From Phormidium tenue FACHB-1050 (GTDB lineage: Bacteria; Cyanobacteriota; Cyanobacteriia; Pseudanabaenales; Pseudanabaenaceae), in contig NZ_JACJQY010000032.1 of the NCBI RefSeq assembly GCF_014696925.1, forward strand, positions 1-61,873: DNA of 61,873 bases, given 5' to 3'. The notes beneath the pieces were generated by a model. That model did not search any database and was not told the origin of the DNA. It was given only the letters and a program-made list of their open reading frames with translations. Positions 38,006 to 47,141 of this stretch are shown piece by piece. Both the position numbers and the translations under genes were made by a program. Positions within the stretch are counted from its first letter, which is position 1; each line of letters opens with the position of its first letter.

Positions 38006-38071
38006 GGAGCCAAGAACTCAAGTTCTTGGCTAAAAGCTCAAGTCCACTGAAGTGGACTAAAGATACTTTCA

Positions 38072-38187
38072 TATAGCTATAGCCACCTGTATCAGGACAA
38101 ATCAAAACCCAGATAGTGTGAGGCGGCGCGAAGCGCCGCCTCACACTATCTGGGTTTTATGTCCTAACAAGAATGGCGACAGCTATA
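38072..38187. repeat. Family A MITE-like palindrome (complete)
   Basis: Ends TATAGCTATAGCCACCTG / GAATGGCGACAGCTATA, core AAAACCCAGATAGTGTGAGG and complement with a GAA loop. Orientation is opposite to the copy at 30059. A covarying pair (CAGAT/ATCTG against CAAAT/ATTTG) distinguishes the two. Confidence 0.85.
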
Positions 38188-38281
38188 TAATCCGTTTCAA
38201 AGGGTTTGAGCTTTTATCCCAGAGTTGATTGCAGGACTACTCGGTAATTGCTATAGCAATTACTGATTAAACGAACCAAAT

Positions 38282-38335
38282 ATTTTTGTGAAAGTTTTGC
38301 AAAGCAAAACTTTCACAAAAATATTTGGTTCAAAT
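38282..38335. repeat. Family C palindrome
   Basis: CAAATATTTTTGTGAAAGTTTTGC and complement, followed by TTTGAGCGCAAAGCG. With the family A copy it fills the 356-bp gap before the diguanylate cyclase. Confidence 0.7.
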
Positions 38336-38361
38336 TTGAGCGCAAAGCGATGCAAATATGA

Positions 38362-39780
38362 CTAAAATTTTGTAGCAACAATGCAAGATCTACCTTGGGC
38401 TTTTGCTTCATATAAAGCTTGATCGGCATGAAGAATTAATTCTTCAATTGTTGTATCTAGGGAAGGAATACAAACACTAAGCCCAGCACTGACAGTAACG
38501 ACATTACTCACCTTGGATTTCTCATGGGGAATCTTTAAATCTGCGATCGCTTGAAGTGTCATTGCCGCAATTTTTTCAGCGTCAATCAAGGTAGCATCAG
38601 GCAACAACAAAGCAAATTCTTCGCCACCATAACGAGCCGCCACATCAGTTTTACGTTGAGCCATATTACTGATTGTATGGGCAACTTGCTGAAGACAATG
38701 ATCACCCATTTGATGCCCATAGTAATCGTTGTAAGCTTTGAAATAGTCAATATCCAACAAAATCATAGCAATGGAATGTTGATATCGACAGGCTCGTGCT
38801 AACTCCTTTTCGATGACCGTATCGAAAGAACGGCGATTAGGGATTTCCGTCAATCCATCAAGGTAAGACATCTTTTTTAATTGTTGATTGAGAATCAAGA
38901 TTTCTGCTTGAGCCAACCTTAGAGCCTCCAACTGTTCGCGTGATCGGATTGCAAACCATACCGCGATCGCAATGACAATGGAAAATAGTCCCCCAAAAAT
39001 TAAAATTCCCTCAGCAACAAAGTTTTTTGTTTTGAAACCATATTGATTTGTAATATATAGCTCAGTTGAATAAAGCGCTTGCCAGAGACAAATAGTAATC
39101 GTAAAACCTAAAACACTTAAGATAAGGGGCAACACAACTGAGGGGATTTTTTGCTGAATCTGCCAACTCAAATATCTTGCTTCTAAAACCAACATCATCC
39201 CCACTACGATAAAGCCTATCGAAGTATGGATCGCCATCTTCGTTAAATTGCCCCAACCGTAGGCTGCTTCGACATTAGATAAATATCCTAAAAAGGCAAC
39301 ACTTCCAAGTCCCATAATCACCGTCCCCAAAAAACTTCCAACTAAAAGTTGGTTCAAATTAAGTTTTTTTGTTGACATTATGAGGATGGCAAGACCACTT
39401 AGCAAAAAGTTTAAAGCTGTATTTGGAGCCATGCGGCCGGGTTGCGAAGTGCCGATCGTAATGTAATGCTTCATCAATAATTCGTCGATCGACAGATTTA
39501 TCCCAAAAATATGTTGAACTAGAGTTAATCCGCCTAATAAAACTAGTCCAATCCCAATATATTTGACAAATTTTTTGCGATTATTGATTACACCCAAGAG
39601 CGCTAGACCTATAAGCCCAAATCCTAGAGCCGTATTAAACTGCATCGGCACAAATTTAGGATGGATCTGAATCAACCTTTCAGAACCGATATACCATCCC
39701 CATATCACTGTCAAACCTAGGGCGAGTAATAAAAATGCACCAAGGTTAATGCAAAATCTTAAAAAAGTGTATTTATGCAT
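38362..39780 (-). CDS. Membrane-bound diguanylate cyclase (GGDEF)
   Basis: 472 residues. Residues about 1-285 form eight or so hydrophobic helices of an unassigned sensor (MASE-like). A short coiled coil (ALRLAQAEILILNQQLKKM) then leads to a C-terminal GGDEF domain (about 305-470): DGLTEIPNRRSFD, LDIDYFKAYNDYYGHQMGD and RYGGEEFALLLPDA (active GGEEF). The product should be c-di-GMP at the membrane. The I-site RxxD is not obvious. Single-gene transcript. Confidence 0.9.
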   Translation of the reverse strand: MHKYTFLRFCINLGAFLLLALGLTVIWGWYIGSERLIQIHPKFVPMQFNTALGFGLIGLALLGVINNRKKFVKYIGIGLVLLGGLTLVQHIFGINLSIDELLMKHYITIGTSQPGRMAPNTALNFLLSGLAILIMSTKKLNLNQLLVGSFLGTVIMGLGSVAFLGYLSNVEAAYGWGNLTKMAIHTSIGFIVVGMMLVLEARYLSWQIQQKIPSVVLPLILSVLGFTITICLWQALYSTELYITNQYGFKTKNFVAEGILIFGGLFSIVIAIAVWFAIRSREQLEALRLAQAEILILNQQLKKMSYLDGLTEIPNRRSFDTVIEKELARACRYQHSIAMILLDIDYFKAYNDYYGHQMGDHCLQQVAHTISNMAQRKTDVAARYGGEEFALLLPDATLIDAEKIAAMTLQAIADLKIPHEKSKVSNVVTVSAGLSVCIPSLDTTIEELILHADQALYEAKAQGRSCIVATKF

Positions 39781-40035
39781 CTTTAGTGACGAAGGTTGAA
39801 TTGGGTTCTCATTGCTTTTTGCAAATCGTTTAGGGAATATCCAGATGAATCATGTAACATCAGAAAGATAGTGCGATCGCTTACCAAAAGCTTTTTTACT
39901 GTAGAAAAAACAATTTTTTGCCGAATAAAACCCAGATTTGAGTTTTAATTTTGATTTTCTAAAGTTTTATACCACTTTAGGCAATTAGTATAAGTGAAAA
40001 ATTATAAATACGATATTGATTAGAAATGTTAAAAG

Positions 40036-41154
40036 ATGCAAGAGCGAAACGGATCTCAACAGTTTGTGATTAGTTCCGAGCAAGAACCAGCTAAGAAACT
40101 AAAATTTGCCAAGAATAGTGGATTTCAGACTGAACTGAGAAGACGAGTGGATCAACTTTTTCAAAATAGTGAGCTTAGAGAACGTGATTGTTCACAGATG
40201 TACATGAAAACAGTGATTTTGCTGTTTAGCTTAATCGGGTTATATACTGCCCTAGTTTTCTTTGCCCAGACATGGTGGCAAGTAGTCCCCCTTTGTATAG
40301 CCCTTGGGGTCATCACCGCAGGAATCGGTTTTAGTATTCAGCACGATGGCGCACACCATGCTTATTCAAATATTGCGTGGGTAAATAAGCTCATGTCTAT
40401 GAGTTTAGATTTAATCGGTGGAAGTTCCTATATTTGGCATTGGAAACATGATGTCCTGCATCATACCTATACCAATATTGCTGGCTACGATATGGATCTA
40501 GAAGTAGGAATCTTTGGGAGGCTTTCTCCTTCCCATCCCAGACTTCTATTTCATCGTTGGCAACATTATTATCTTTGGCTACTGTACGGTTTGTTAGCGA
40601 TCAAGTGGCATTTTTATGACGATTTTTATTGCCTGATCACTGGCAAAATTGGCGATCGCACCTATCCTCGTCCTACCAAGGGCAATCTTGCGATTTTCTT
40701 TGGTGGCAAGCTCATTTTCTTCACACTTGCCTTTGCTATTCCCTTACTATTTCACTCTGTATGGCAGGTTTTAGCTGGTTATACGTTAGTCGCTGTAACT
40801 TTGGGCATCGTACTGAGTGTAGTATTTCAACTAGCCCATGTAGTTGAAGAAGCAAATTTCCCACTGCCTGTGCAAGAAGTGAACGTTATTGAGAATGATT
40901 GGGCGATCCATCAAATTGAAACAACGGTGAATTTCTCTCGTAATAATCCCTTTGTGACATGGCTAATTGGTGGCTTAAATTTCCAAGTCGAGCATCATTT
41001 ATTCCCGAATATTTGCCATGTTAATTATCCTGAGATTTCCAAAGTAGTCGAGCAAACCTGTCTAGAGTTTGGCGTGAGATATAACTATCACACTTCTTTC
41101 TGGGCGGGTTGTCTATCTCACTTCCATTGGTTGCGCCGCATGGGAAGCATATAA
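40036..41154 (+). CDS. Acyl-lipid fatty acid desaturase (Delta6/DesD-like)
   Basis: A 372-residue membrane di-iron desaturase. Three His boxes: HDGAHH at 103-108, HDVLHH at 138-143 and QVEHH near 330, with four hydrophobic segments. The QxxHH third box and overall pattern (FQTELRRRVDQLF, HHTYTNIAGYDMD, HLFPNICHVNYPEI) fit front-end Delta6 desaturases such as Synechocystis DesD, but there is no cytochrome b5 domain. The exact regioselectivity cannot be set by eye. Preceded by an AT-rich 255-bp region that probably carries the regulation of this often cold-induced gene. Confidence 0.85.
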   Translation: MQERNGSQQFVISSEQEPAKKLKFAKNSGFQTELRRRVDQLFQNSELRERDCSQMYMKTVILLFSLIGLYTALVFFAQTWWQVVPLCIALGVITAGIGFSIQHDGAHHAYSNIAWVNKLMSMSLDLIGGSSYIWHWKHDVLHHTYTNIAGYDMDLEVGIFGRLSPSHPRLLFHRWQHYYLWLLYGLLAIKWHFYDDFYCLITGKIGDRTYPRPTKGNLAIFFGGKLIFFTLAFAIPLLFHSVWQVLAGYTLVAVTLGIVLSVVFQLAHVVEEANFPLPVQEVNVIENDWAIHQIETTVNFSRNNPFVTWLIGGLNFQVEHHLFPNICHVNYPEISKVVEQTCLEFGVRYNYHTSFWAGCLSHFHWLRRMGSI

Positions 41155-41227
41155 AAAAAGAGCGCCTAGCGCTCTTTTTTATGTCAATTTGAAGAGAGTG
41201 CGCCCCGAAGGGGCGCACTCTCTTCAA
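41153..41227. terminator. Desaturase terminator plus a second palindrome
   Basis: First hairpin AAAAAAAGAGCGC-CTA-GCGCTCTTTTTT (41153-41180). Second perfect palindrome TTGAAGAGAGTGCGCCCC-GAA-complement (41189-41227). Confidence 0.8.
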
Positions 41228-41240
41228 ATATTTGGAGTTA

Positions 41241-41462
41241 TTAATAGCTATCGGTTTTACTGACAGTCGTATTAATTAGTTGTTGATTTGCTTGATTGAG
41301 ACGATCGGCGATCGCTTCTCGCACATCACGATTTACATGAGTATCAGCAAGAACTTCCTGCGCCATTTCTCGATATTCGGCACTAGTGGTGAGATCCACT
41401 AGATCGAGTTGGTTGAGGTTTTCATAGACAGTCTCAGGAGAAACCAACACATTACTTTCCAT
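41241..41462 (-). CDS. Small conserved protein, function unknown
   Basis: 73 residues, soluble, helical: ETVYENLNQLDLVDLTTSAEYREMAQEVLADTHVNRDVREAIADRL. No cysteines, no membrane segment. It lies 57 bp downstream of gltD on the same strand and is preceded by an unrelated short spacer, so might be co-transcribed with gltD. I recognise no family, though the sequence looks like a cyanobacterial hypothetical. Confidence 0.55.
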   Translation of the reverse strand: MESNVLVSPETVYENLNQLDLVDLTTSAEYREMAQEVLADTHVNRDVREAIADRLNQANQQLINTTVSKTDSY

Positions 41463-41519
41463 AGTTCATTCCTTACTTTATGACAGGCAAGGGGCTTAAG
41501 CCCCTTGTTATAGATTGAT

Positions 41520-43004
41520 TTAGGGTAAATCTGTATTACCCATAAGATAGCGATCGCATTCACGGGCAGCACCACGACCTTCGTTAATCGCCCAGACGAT
41601 TAGACTTTGTCCACGGCGACAGTCTCCTGCGGCAAAAACGCTAGGTAGACTAGTAGTAAATTGACCGTGATTTGCTTTGACATTACTACGAGGATCGCGT
41701 TCCACTCCTAGGGAATCCAGTAAAGGTTGTTCTGGTCCTAGGAAACCCATTGCCAGCAACACAATCTGAGCAGGGATTACCTTTTCAGTACCAGCTACTT
41801 GCTTGGGAATGAACTGACCCTTATCATTGCGTTCCCATTGCACTTGCACAGTGTGAACCGCTTTGACCTGACCGTTTTCATCTCCCTCGATCTTAGTTGC
41901 AGTCGTGATATAAGCTCTAGGATCGTCACCAAACTTTGCACTTGCTTCTTCTTGTCCGTAGTCCATCTTGTAGACTTTCGGCCATTCGGGCCATGGATTA
42001 TCCTTAGCACGGGTGGCTGGAGGCTTAGGCATGATTTCTAACTGGACAACACTATTGCAACCATGACGAATTGATGTACCAACACAGTCCGTACCTGTAT
42101 CGCCACCACCGATAATCACCACATCTTTACCCTGTGCAGAGATAAAGTCATCCCCTGACTTACCATTGAGAACTGCCTTAGTATTTGCCGTGAGGAATTC
42201 CATGGCAAAATGAATGCCTTTGAGTTCGCGTCCTTCGATACTTAAATCACGGGGTTTAGTTGCACCCGTACAAAGTACAACCGCATCAAATTCTTTAAGC
42301 AAATCTTCCGCAGGGAGATCCTTGCCAATTTCGGTATTGCAAACAAACTTCACCCCTTCTTGCTCAAGGATACCTAAGCGGCGCAATACCACTTTTTGCT
42401 TGTCCAACTTCATGTTGGGAATGCCATACATTAACAATCCACCTGGGCGATCGGCGCGTTCATAAACAGTTACCCAATGCCCTGCTTTGTTTAGCTGCGC
42501 TGCTGCACTCAATCCTGCGGGACCTGAACCAATTACGGCAACTTTTTTTCCAGTGCGTTTTGCAGGAGGTTCGGGGACGATCCAACCTTCTTCCCAACCC
42601 TTATCGATGATTGAGTACTCAATATTCTTAATAGTCACAGGTGGGTTCGTAATCCCTAAGACACAGGAACCTTCACAGGGAGCTGGGCAGACACGACCTG
42701 TAAATTCTGGGAAATTGTTGGTTTTGTGTAGACGATCTAGGGCTTCGCGCCACAGTCCCCGATATACCAAGTCATTCCATTCGGGAATCAGGTTATTGAC
42801 TGGGCAGCCGCTAGCCATGCCACTGATCAGGTTGCCTGTATGACAAAATGGTGTACCACAGTCCATACATCGAGCGCCCTGTGTGCGGAGATTTTCATCG
42901 GGCATATGGACATGAAATTCATCCCAATTTTTGATGCGATCGCTTGGTGCTATTTCCGTCGGTGCTTCGCGAAGGTACTCAATAAATCCTGTCGGTTTTC
43001 CCAT
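41520..43004 (-). CDS. gltD: Glutamate synthase small subunit (GltD)
   Basis: A 494-residue flavoprotein delivering NAD(P)H electrons to GOGAT. Two N-terminal 4Fe-4S motifs: [12 protein letters not shown] and [24 protein letters not shown]-binding [18 protein letters not shown] follows near residue 157, then NADPH-binding [17 protein letters not shown] near 293, and [21 protein letters not shown] at the end. Full length. The large subunit gltB is not adjacent. In cyanobacteria this subunit goes with the NADH-dependent enzyme. Confidence 0.93.
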   Translation of the reverse strand: MGKPTGFIEYLREAPTEIAPSDRIKNWDEFHVHMPDENLRTQGARCMDCGTPFCHTGNLISGMASGCPVNNLIPEWNDLVYRGLWREALDRLHKTNNFPEFTGRVCPAPCEGSCVLGITNPPVTIKNIEYSIIDKGWEEGWIVPEPPAKRTGKKVAVIGSGPAGLSAAAQLNKAGHWVTVYERADRPGGLLMYGIPNMKLDKQKVVLRRLGILEQEGVKFVCNTEIGKDLPAEDLLKEFDAVVLCTGATKPRDLSIEGRELKGIHFAMEFLTANTKAVLNGKSGDDFISAQGKDVVIIGGGDTGTDCVGTSIRHGCNSVVQLEIMPKPPATRAKDNPWPEWPKVYKMDYGQEEASAKFGDDPRAYITTATKIEGDENGQVKAVHTVQVQWERNDKGQFIPKQVAGTEKVIPAQIVLLAMGFLGPEQPLLDSLGVERDPRSNVKANHGQFTTSLPSVFAAGDCRRGQSLIVWAINEGRGAARECDRYLMGNTDLP

Positions 43005-43051
43005 TGCTTTTCGTTTCTATGTTTTGATGAGTCAGCATTTCTGAAATTATG

Positions 43052-43104
43052 AAACCAATTTTAGGATTTCCGCGCCGTAGGCGCGGAAATCCTAAAATTG
43101 GTTT
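43052..43104. repeat. Perfect palindrome related to the double-hairpin element
   Basis: 25-bp arms AAACCAATTTTAGGATTTCC... around GTA. It begins ...TTATGAAACCAAT, as do the elements at 46061 and 52528 (TTATGAAACCGAT), so it may be a one-hairpin version of them. It lies upstream of gltD. Confidence 0.65.
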
Positions 43105-43270
43105 TGATAAGTAAGCTATTTGCTATTTGATCAATAGCCCATAAAGTATTTTTAAACTGCTTAACTTGTTCTAAGCATATTTTACGGGTTTCCTTAATAT
43201 TAGTTAACGTTGCCATCTGAATAATAAGGAAAAAGTCTTTGGAGATTGACTCTGATTTGAGAAACAGTGT

Positions 43271-43360
43271 CACAAAACCCAAATAGTGTGAGGCGGCGCT
43301 TCGCGCCGCCTCACACTATTTGGGTTTTGAATTGTCCTGATATAGGTGGCTATAGCTATA
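43271..43360. repeat. Family A MITE-like palindrome, left end missing
   Basis: Core AAAACCCAAATAGTGTGAGG and complement are intact. The right end GTCCTGATATAGGTGGCTATAGCTATA is present; the left 27-nt end is absent, so this copy is truncated. Confidence 0.75.
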
Positions 43361-43402
43361 CAAGATTTTCGTTGATTGTATTTTGGTTATATTATTGTTT
43401 CT

Positions 43403-44083
43403 ATGATTACACCACTCAAACGCAAAAATTTTGATGAGCTTATTCCTGCTGTACCTACCTCAGAGCAGTATCAATACTATTGGGGCGATGGTCAGAGTGT
43501 ATTTCGTCGCGTTGCCATTTCGATCGCCAGTGTAATTGTATTCACAATCCTCTATAACCGAGTTCATGAAAACAATCCCAGTAGTTTCGCGGCTCTAGTC
43601 ATGTTTGTTTGTGCAGCCTTGGGCGGATTGTATTGGATGTTAGAGCCAGTGGGACTGGCTAGCATTCGTAATGCCAAGTTGCGTCGCTTTGCCTATTGTG
43701 GCTTTTGGCAGGCGGAAGTGTTGGATGTGTATGTCTCGCAGGAAGTGCTGGCTCGTGCTGAAAAGGTAAACTCACGGGGACGCATGGATGTTAGTTATGA
43801 TGCGGAAAGTTTTTTAAATATTGAGCTGGGTGATGAGACGGAGTTTGTAACGACTTTACGCTTACCGATGAAGCGCGAACTGAAGCGGATTCGACCTGAG
43901 CAAACGGTATACATGTTGTTATTTTCTAACGATCGCCGCTTTGGTCGGGTTAGTCGGATCACTTCTGATGCTTACATTCCTCAATACAATCTCTGGGTGG
44001 GAGATTATCCTTATTTACGTCGTGACACTTTTGTAGATCTGACTAAATATATGGTTAAGCGATCGCAGAAAGTAACTAGCTAA
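43403..44083 (+). CDS. Conserved cyanobacterial membrane-associated protein, function unknown
   Basis: 226 residues from the ATG at 43403; an upstream in-frame start at 43376 would add nine residues. Residues about 38-58 and 66-85 are hydrophobic (two helices, RRVAISIASVIVFTILYN and SFAALVMFVCAALGGLYWML). The rest is a cytosolic beta-rich domain. Similar proteins in cyanobacteria are sometimes labelled phosphate ABC transporter permease without evidence; nothing here looks like a permease. The stop codon starts a 79-nt palindrome. Confidence 0.65.
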   Translation: MITPLKRKNFDELIPAVPTSEQYQYYWGDGQSVFRRVAISIASVIVFTILYNRVHENNPSSFAALVMFVCAALGGLYWMLEPVGLASIRNAKLRRFAYCGFWQAEVLDVYVSQEVLARAEKVNSRGRMDVSYDAESFLNIELGDETEFVTTLRLPMKRELKRIRPEQTVYMLLFSNDRRFGRVSRITSDAYIPQYNLWVGDYPYLRRDTFVDLTKYMVKRSQKVTS

Positions 44084-44159
44084 ATTGCGAAGCCCAAATA
44101 AAGAATCAGTGGCGCGGCAACGCCGCGCCACTGATTCTTTATTTGGGCTTCGCAATTTA
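44081..44159. repeat. 79-nt perfect palindrome at the gene end
   Basis: 38-bp arms with only an AAC loop; core GGCGCGGC / GCCGCGCC. The stop codon of the upstream gene is its first three bases. It is the longest perfect hairpin in the window. Confidence 0.85.
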
Positions 44160-44184
44160 GGGGTTATGTAATGTAATACAGAGA

Positions 44185-44231
44185 AATTATGAAAAAGCTT
44201 GCTAAGCAAGCTTTTTCATAATTTCTCTGGT
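44185..44231. repeat. Family C palindrome
   Basis: AGAGAAATTATGAAAAAGCTTGC and complement, followed by GAGAAAGCGCAAAGCGCTGTA, the family C flank. Confidence 0.7.
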
Positions 44232-44258
44232 TTTTGAGAAAGCGCAAAGCGCTGTACT

Positions 44259-44717
44259 TTAAAATTGCTGTTGAAAAAGGACTGGGGCATTGACCCGAAA
44301 CGGCTCAGCACCTAGGGATTTTGGGTCGATGCGCCAGCGTTCTTCTATGGTGCTGTACTCGGCTATCTTTTGATCGCGGCGATTATGCAGCATGACATTA
44401 AAATTTTGCTTTTGGGCTTCAGTGCCGAGCTTAAATAGAAAACTAAAACGCTGCAAATAATCAGAGGCTATCCATCTAGTTGTATTAATCGTGACGATCG
44501 CTTGTTTAGCTTCCGCATCGATCTCAATATTTTCTACCCAACCTTCTTGCAAGCGTTGAGTTTTCCACCACAGACTTGGCTCGACTGGTGCTTGAGGGAT
44601 AGTGATCACCTCCTCTGCTGAGGTCTCACTTACTATCACCAATGGTGCGATCGCGCCAATACTTAGCGCTAATAAAATATGATTAACAACTAATTTGTCA
44701 GTCATCCTAAACCTCAT
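44259..44717 (-). CDS. Secreted conserved protein, function unknown
   Basis: 152 residues with a signal peptide (about 1-34, ending ETSAEE; the sequence starts MRFRMTDKLV). The mature part is small, with WWKTQRLQEGWVENIEIDAEAKQAIVTINTTRW and the C-terminal PFRVNAPVLFQQQF. It looks like a cyanobacteria-specific periplasmic protein. No neighbour suggests a role; a divergent hisH lies 97 bp away. Confidence 0.6.
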   Translation of the reverse strand: MRFRMTDKLVVNHILLALSIGAIAPLVIVSETSAEEVITIPQAPVEPSLWWKTQRLQEGWVENIEIDAEAKQAIVTINTTRWIASDYLQRFSFLFKLGTEAQKQNFNVMLHNRRDQKIAEYSTIEERWRIDPKSLGAEPFRVNAPVLFQQQF

Positions 44718-44814
44718 AACGTATTTTTCAGGACTTGAGCCATTATAATCGCTTTAGAAAGCGCAAAGGAGCTTAAAGTTCCCAGTTGCAAGACTATCAA
44801 GCAGGAGTAACATC

Positions 44815-45438
44815 ATGCCAGTTGTGGCAGTGATTGACTACGATATGGGCAACTTACACTCAGCCTGTAAAGGGCTAGAGATGGCAGGAGCCACCCCCAT
44901 AGTGACCAATGATCCGCACAAGCTAGCCGCCGCCGATGGGATTGTTTTACCAGGTGTTGGTTCATTTGATCCCGCAATGCAAAAATTGCGGGCGACGAAG
45001 CTAGATCAGCCCATCCATGAAGCGATCGCGTCGGGCAAACCATTTTTAGGAATTTGCTTAGGGATGCAAATTTTATTTGAGAGCAGTGAAGAGGGGCAAG
45101 AATCGGGATTGGGTCTCATCAAGGGACAGGTTAAGAGATTTAGCAATGAGCCAAACTTGACAATCCCGCATATGGGCTGGAACCAGCTAGAACTAAAACA
45201 AACTAATTGTCCGCTTTGGCAAGATTTGGGCGCTAGTCCTTGGATGTATTTTGTGCATTCCTACTACACTGCACCTGTAGATGACTCAGTAACAGCAGCG
45301 ACGACAACCCACGGTAGTCAGACTGTGACTGTGGCGATCGCCAAAGATAATCTCATGGCTGTACAATTTCATCCCGAAAAATCATCCACTGATGGGATAC
45401 ATTTGCTATCAAATTTCGTCAGAATGATCAGTGCGTAG
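44815..45438 (+). CDS. hisH: Imidazole glycerol phosphate synthase subunit HisH
   Basis: A 207-residue class I glutamine amidotransferase that supplies ammonia to HisF in histidine synthesis. Catalytic Cys in GICLGMQILFE near residue 80, catalytic His and Glu in QFHPEKSS near 185; start VAVIDYDMGNLHSACKGLE. Length typical. It is followed 26 bp later by the DUF2808 gene on the same strand, perhaps the same transcript. Confidence 0.95.
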   Translation: MPVVAVIDYDMGNLHSACKGLEMAGATPIVTNDPHKLAAADGIVLPGVGSFDPAMQKLRATKLDQPIHEAIASGKPFLGICLGMQILFESSEEGQESGLGLIKGQVKRFSNEPNLTIPHMGWNQLELKQTNCPLWQDLGASPWMYFVHSYYTAPVDDSVTAATTTHGSQTVTVAIAKDNLMAVQFHPEKSSTDGIHLLSNFVRMISA

Positions 45439-45464
45439 CATAATAGTAGAATCTTGAGAGATTT

Positions 45465-45992
45465 ATGAAGATCCAAATGATCAAAAAACTGGGTATTGTT
45501 TCTTGTCTGGCTGTAGCTTGTGCTGTGGTTTCGCCATCTGTAGTTCGCGCCCAATCCAATGCAGGATTCATTTTATTTGGCGGAATCAAGGATAGCGCAC
45601 TTGACTATTGCCTCGACAGTGGCAGCAGTGGTCGTAATGATCGATACTATCTAGAAGTAAAACCACAAAAATTTAAAGTTTCCGAAGTAATCATTACCTA
45701 TCCTGATCACTTTACTGGTAGCTTTGATACGTCAGATATCAAACTGCGCGTAACGGATCAATGCCGTGGGGGCAAAGATTTAGAAATTGAATCAGCAACT
45801 TGGGATAAAGAAACTCGCCGTATCACAATCATTCCTAAAGAAGCAATTCCTTCCAAAACAGCCTTACGAGCCGTGCTATCTAATGTCCGAAATCCTGACT
45901 ACAGTGGTTTCTATCAGTTTGATGGCAGGGTTATGCGTGCCGATATTCCCGTCCCAGTTTATATTGGCTCATGGGTAATTACCCTTGACTAA
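45465..45992 (+). CDS. DUF2808 family secreted protein
   Basis: 175 residues with a signal peptide (about 1-29, cleaved after VRAQ). The mature beta-rich DUF2808 domain has the pattern LEVKPQKFKVSEVIITYPDHFTGSFD..., RAVLSNVRNPDYSGFYQFDG. DUF2808 proteins are cyanobacterial and probably periplasmic; no activity is known. The stop codon is adjacent to a family B repeat. Confidence 0.8.
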   Translation: MKIQMIKKLGIVSCLAVACAVVSPSVVRAQSNAGFILFGGIKDSALDYCLDSGSSGRNDRYYLEVKPQKFKVSEVIITYPDHFTGSFDTSDIKLRVTDQCRGGKDLEIESATWDKETRRITIIPKEAIPSKTALRAVLSNVRNPDYSGFYQFDGRVMRADIPVPVYIGSWVITLD

Positions 45993-46244
45993 TACCAAAT
46001 TCACGAAAGTGTGACAACAATTTTGTAAATTGAAAACCAAACCCAGTAAGGGTTTTATACCAGCAATTCTCATTATGAAACCGATTTTGGTGTTTCCAGC
46101 GCCTTCGGCGCTGGAAACACCAAAATCGGTTTTTTGAAAGCCCACCGTCGGTGGGCTTTCAAAAAACCGATTTTTATAATTAGAATTGCTGGTTTTATAC
46201 CAAAGCACAAAATGATTTAGCCATTTTGTGCTTTGGTATAAAAC
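45992..46244. repeat. Family B repeat interrupted by a double-hairpin element
   Basis: Left part 45992-46060 (ATACCAAATTCACGAAAGTG... GGGTTTTATA) and right part 46194-46244 (palindromic TTTTATACCAAAGCAC...). They are separated by the element at 46061-46193. Other family B copies run uninterrupted across this point. Together with the palindrome at 46263 it fills the gap before surE. Confidence 0.75.
46061..46193. mobile_element. 133-bp double-hairpin element nested in a family B repeat
   Basis: Terminal inverted repeats CCAGCAATTCT / AGAATTGCTGG. Hairpin a: 46079-46133 (26-bp arms, TTC loop). Hairpin b: 46123-46175 (26-bp arms, T loop). They share the arm AAAATCGGTTT (46123-46133), so only one can fully form at a time. 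TTTTATA flanks both sides (46054-46060 and 46194-46200) as a target duplication. A sister copy is at 52528. Confidence 0.75.
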
Positions 46245-46262
46245 TATAAAAGTTTACTAATA

Positions 46263-46316
46263 ACCCAAAGAAAATAGAGGAGGGTGCTTAGCGCCCTCCT
46301 CTATTTTCTGGTTTTA
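46263..46316. repeat. Palindrome with G-U-type mismatch
   Basis: AACCCAAAGAAAATAGAGG... and complement around TTA; the only stem mismatch is T-G, which would still pair as RNA. Confidence 0.7.
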
Positions 46317-46352
46317 TTGATATAGTTTTTCAGACCTTGTGCAACTTCAAGT

Positions 46353-47138
46353 ATGAACATTTTAATTAGTAATGATGATGGTATTTATGCGGCGGGGGTA
46401 AGAGCGCTAGCTGAGGCTCTAAGTGATACTGAGCATCGGATTACGGTGGTATGTCCAGATCGAGAGAGATCGGCTACAGGACATGCCCTAACTTTGCAAG
46501 AACCTTTACGGGTTGATCAAATCGAAGGAGTTTATCCATCCAATATTGAAGCTTGGGCTTGCTCTGGTACGCCTTCGGACACAGTGAAATTAGCACTCGA
46601 TGCATTATTAAGCGATCGCCCCGATCTCGTATTATCAGGCATTAATCGCGGCGCAAATTTAGGAACTGATGTTTTATACTCTGGTACAGTATCAGCCGCA
46701 ATGGAAGGAGTACTAGAAGGTGTGCCAAGTATTGCTTTTAGTTTGACTAGCTTCGCCCATTTAGATTTTAGCGCAGCGGCAAATTTCGCTAAAAAAATGG
46801 TCAACATGATCTCAACTTATCCACTAGAAGAAGCAATTCTTCTAAATGTAAATATCCCTGCCATTCCAGAGTCAGATATTTGCGGTGCTGTTGTTACTCG
46901 TTTAGGAATTCGTCGCTATAAGGATTTATTTGAAAAACGTATTGATCCGCGTGGCAAAACTTACTACTGGCTATCAGGTGTAGTGGTCGAAGAAGAAGCA
47001 GAAGCTGATACAGATATTCAAGCGATTAGAGATAATTACGTGACGATTACACCTCTCAAGTATGACTTAACTCTTGCTGCGGCAATTCCTTTTATGAATA
47101 CATGGATAGAAAAGCTAGCTACTCTGACAGGTTCGTAA
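46353..47138 (+). CDS. surE: 5'-nucleotidase SurE
   Basis: A 261-residue nucleoside monophosphatase. Metal-binding SNDDGIYAAGVRAL at the N-terminus (Asp-Asp), then SATGHALTLQEPLRV, WACSGTPSDTVKLAL, LVLSGINRGANLGTDVLYSGTVSAAMEG. Length normal for cyanobacterial SurE. The start ATG at 46353 follows a palindrome. Housekeeping gene with HIP1 content. Confidence 0.95.
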   Translation: MNILISNDDGIYAAGVRALAEALSDTEHRITVVCPDRERSATGHALTLQEPLRVDQIEGVYPSNIEAWACSGTPSDTVKLALDALLSDRPDLVLSGINRGANLGTDVLYSGTVSAAMEGVLEGVPSIAFSLTSFAHLDFSAAANFAKKMVNMISTYPLEEAILLNVNIPAIPESDICGAVVTRLGIRRYKDLFEKRIDPRGKTYYWLSGVVVEEEAEADTDIQAIRDNYVTITPLKYDLTLAAAIPFMNTWIEKLATLTGS

Positions 47139-47141
47139 TAC

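Noticed and set aside
43061-43282. 73-codon minus-strand frame between gltD and a family A repeat
   Set aside because: Ends in one palindrome and begins near another; Lys/Ile/Thr-rich with no recognisable pattern.
43376-43402. Upstream start for the gene at 43403
   Set aside because: Non-ATG start with hydrophobic residues and no ribosome-binding site; the ATG at 43403 begins the conserved-looking part.
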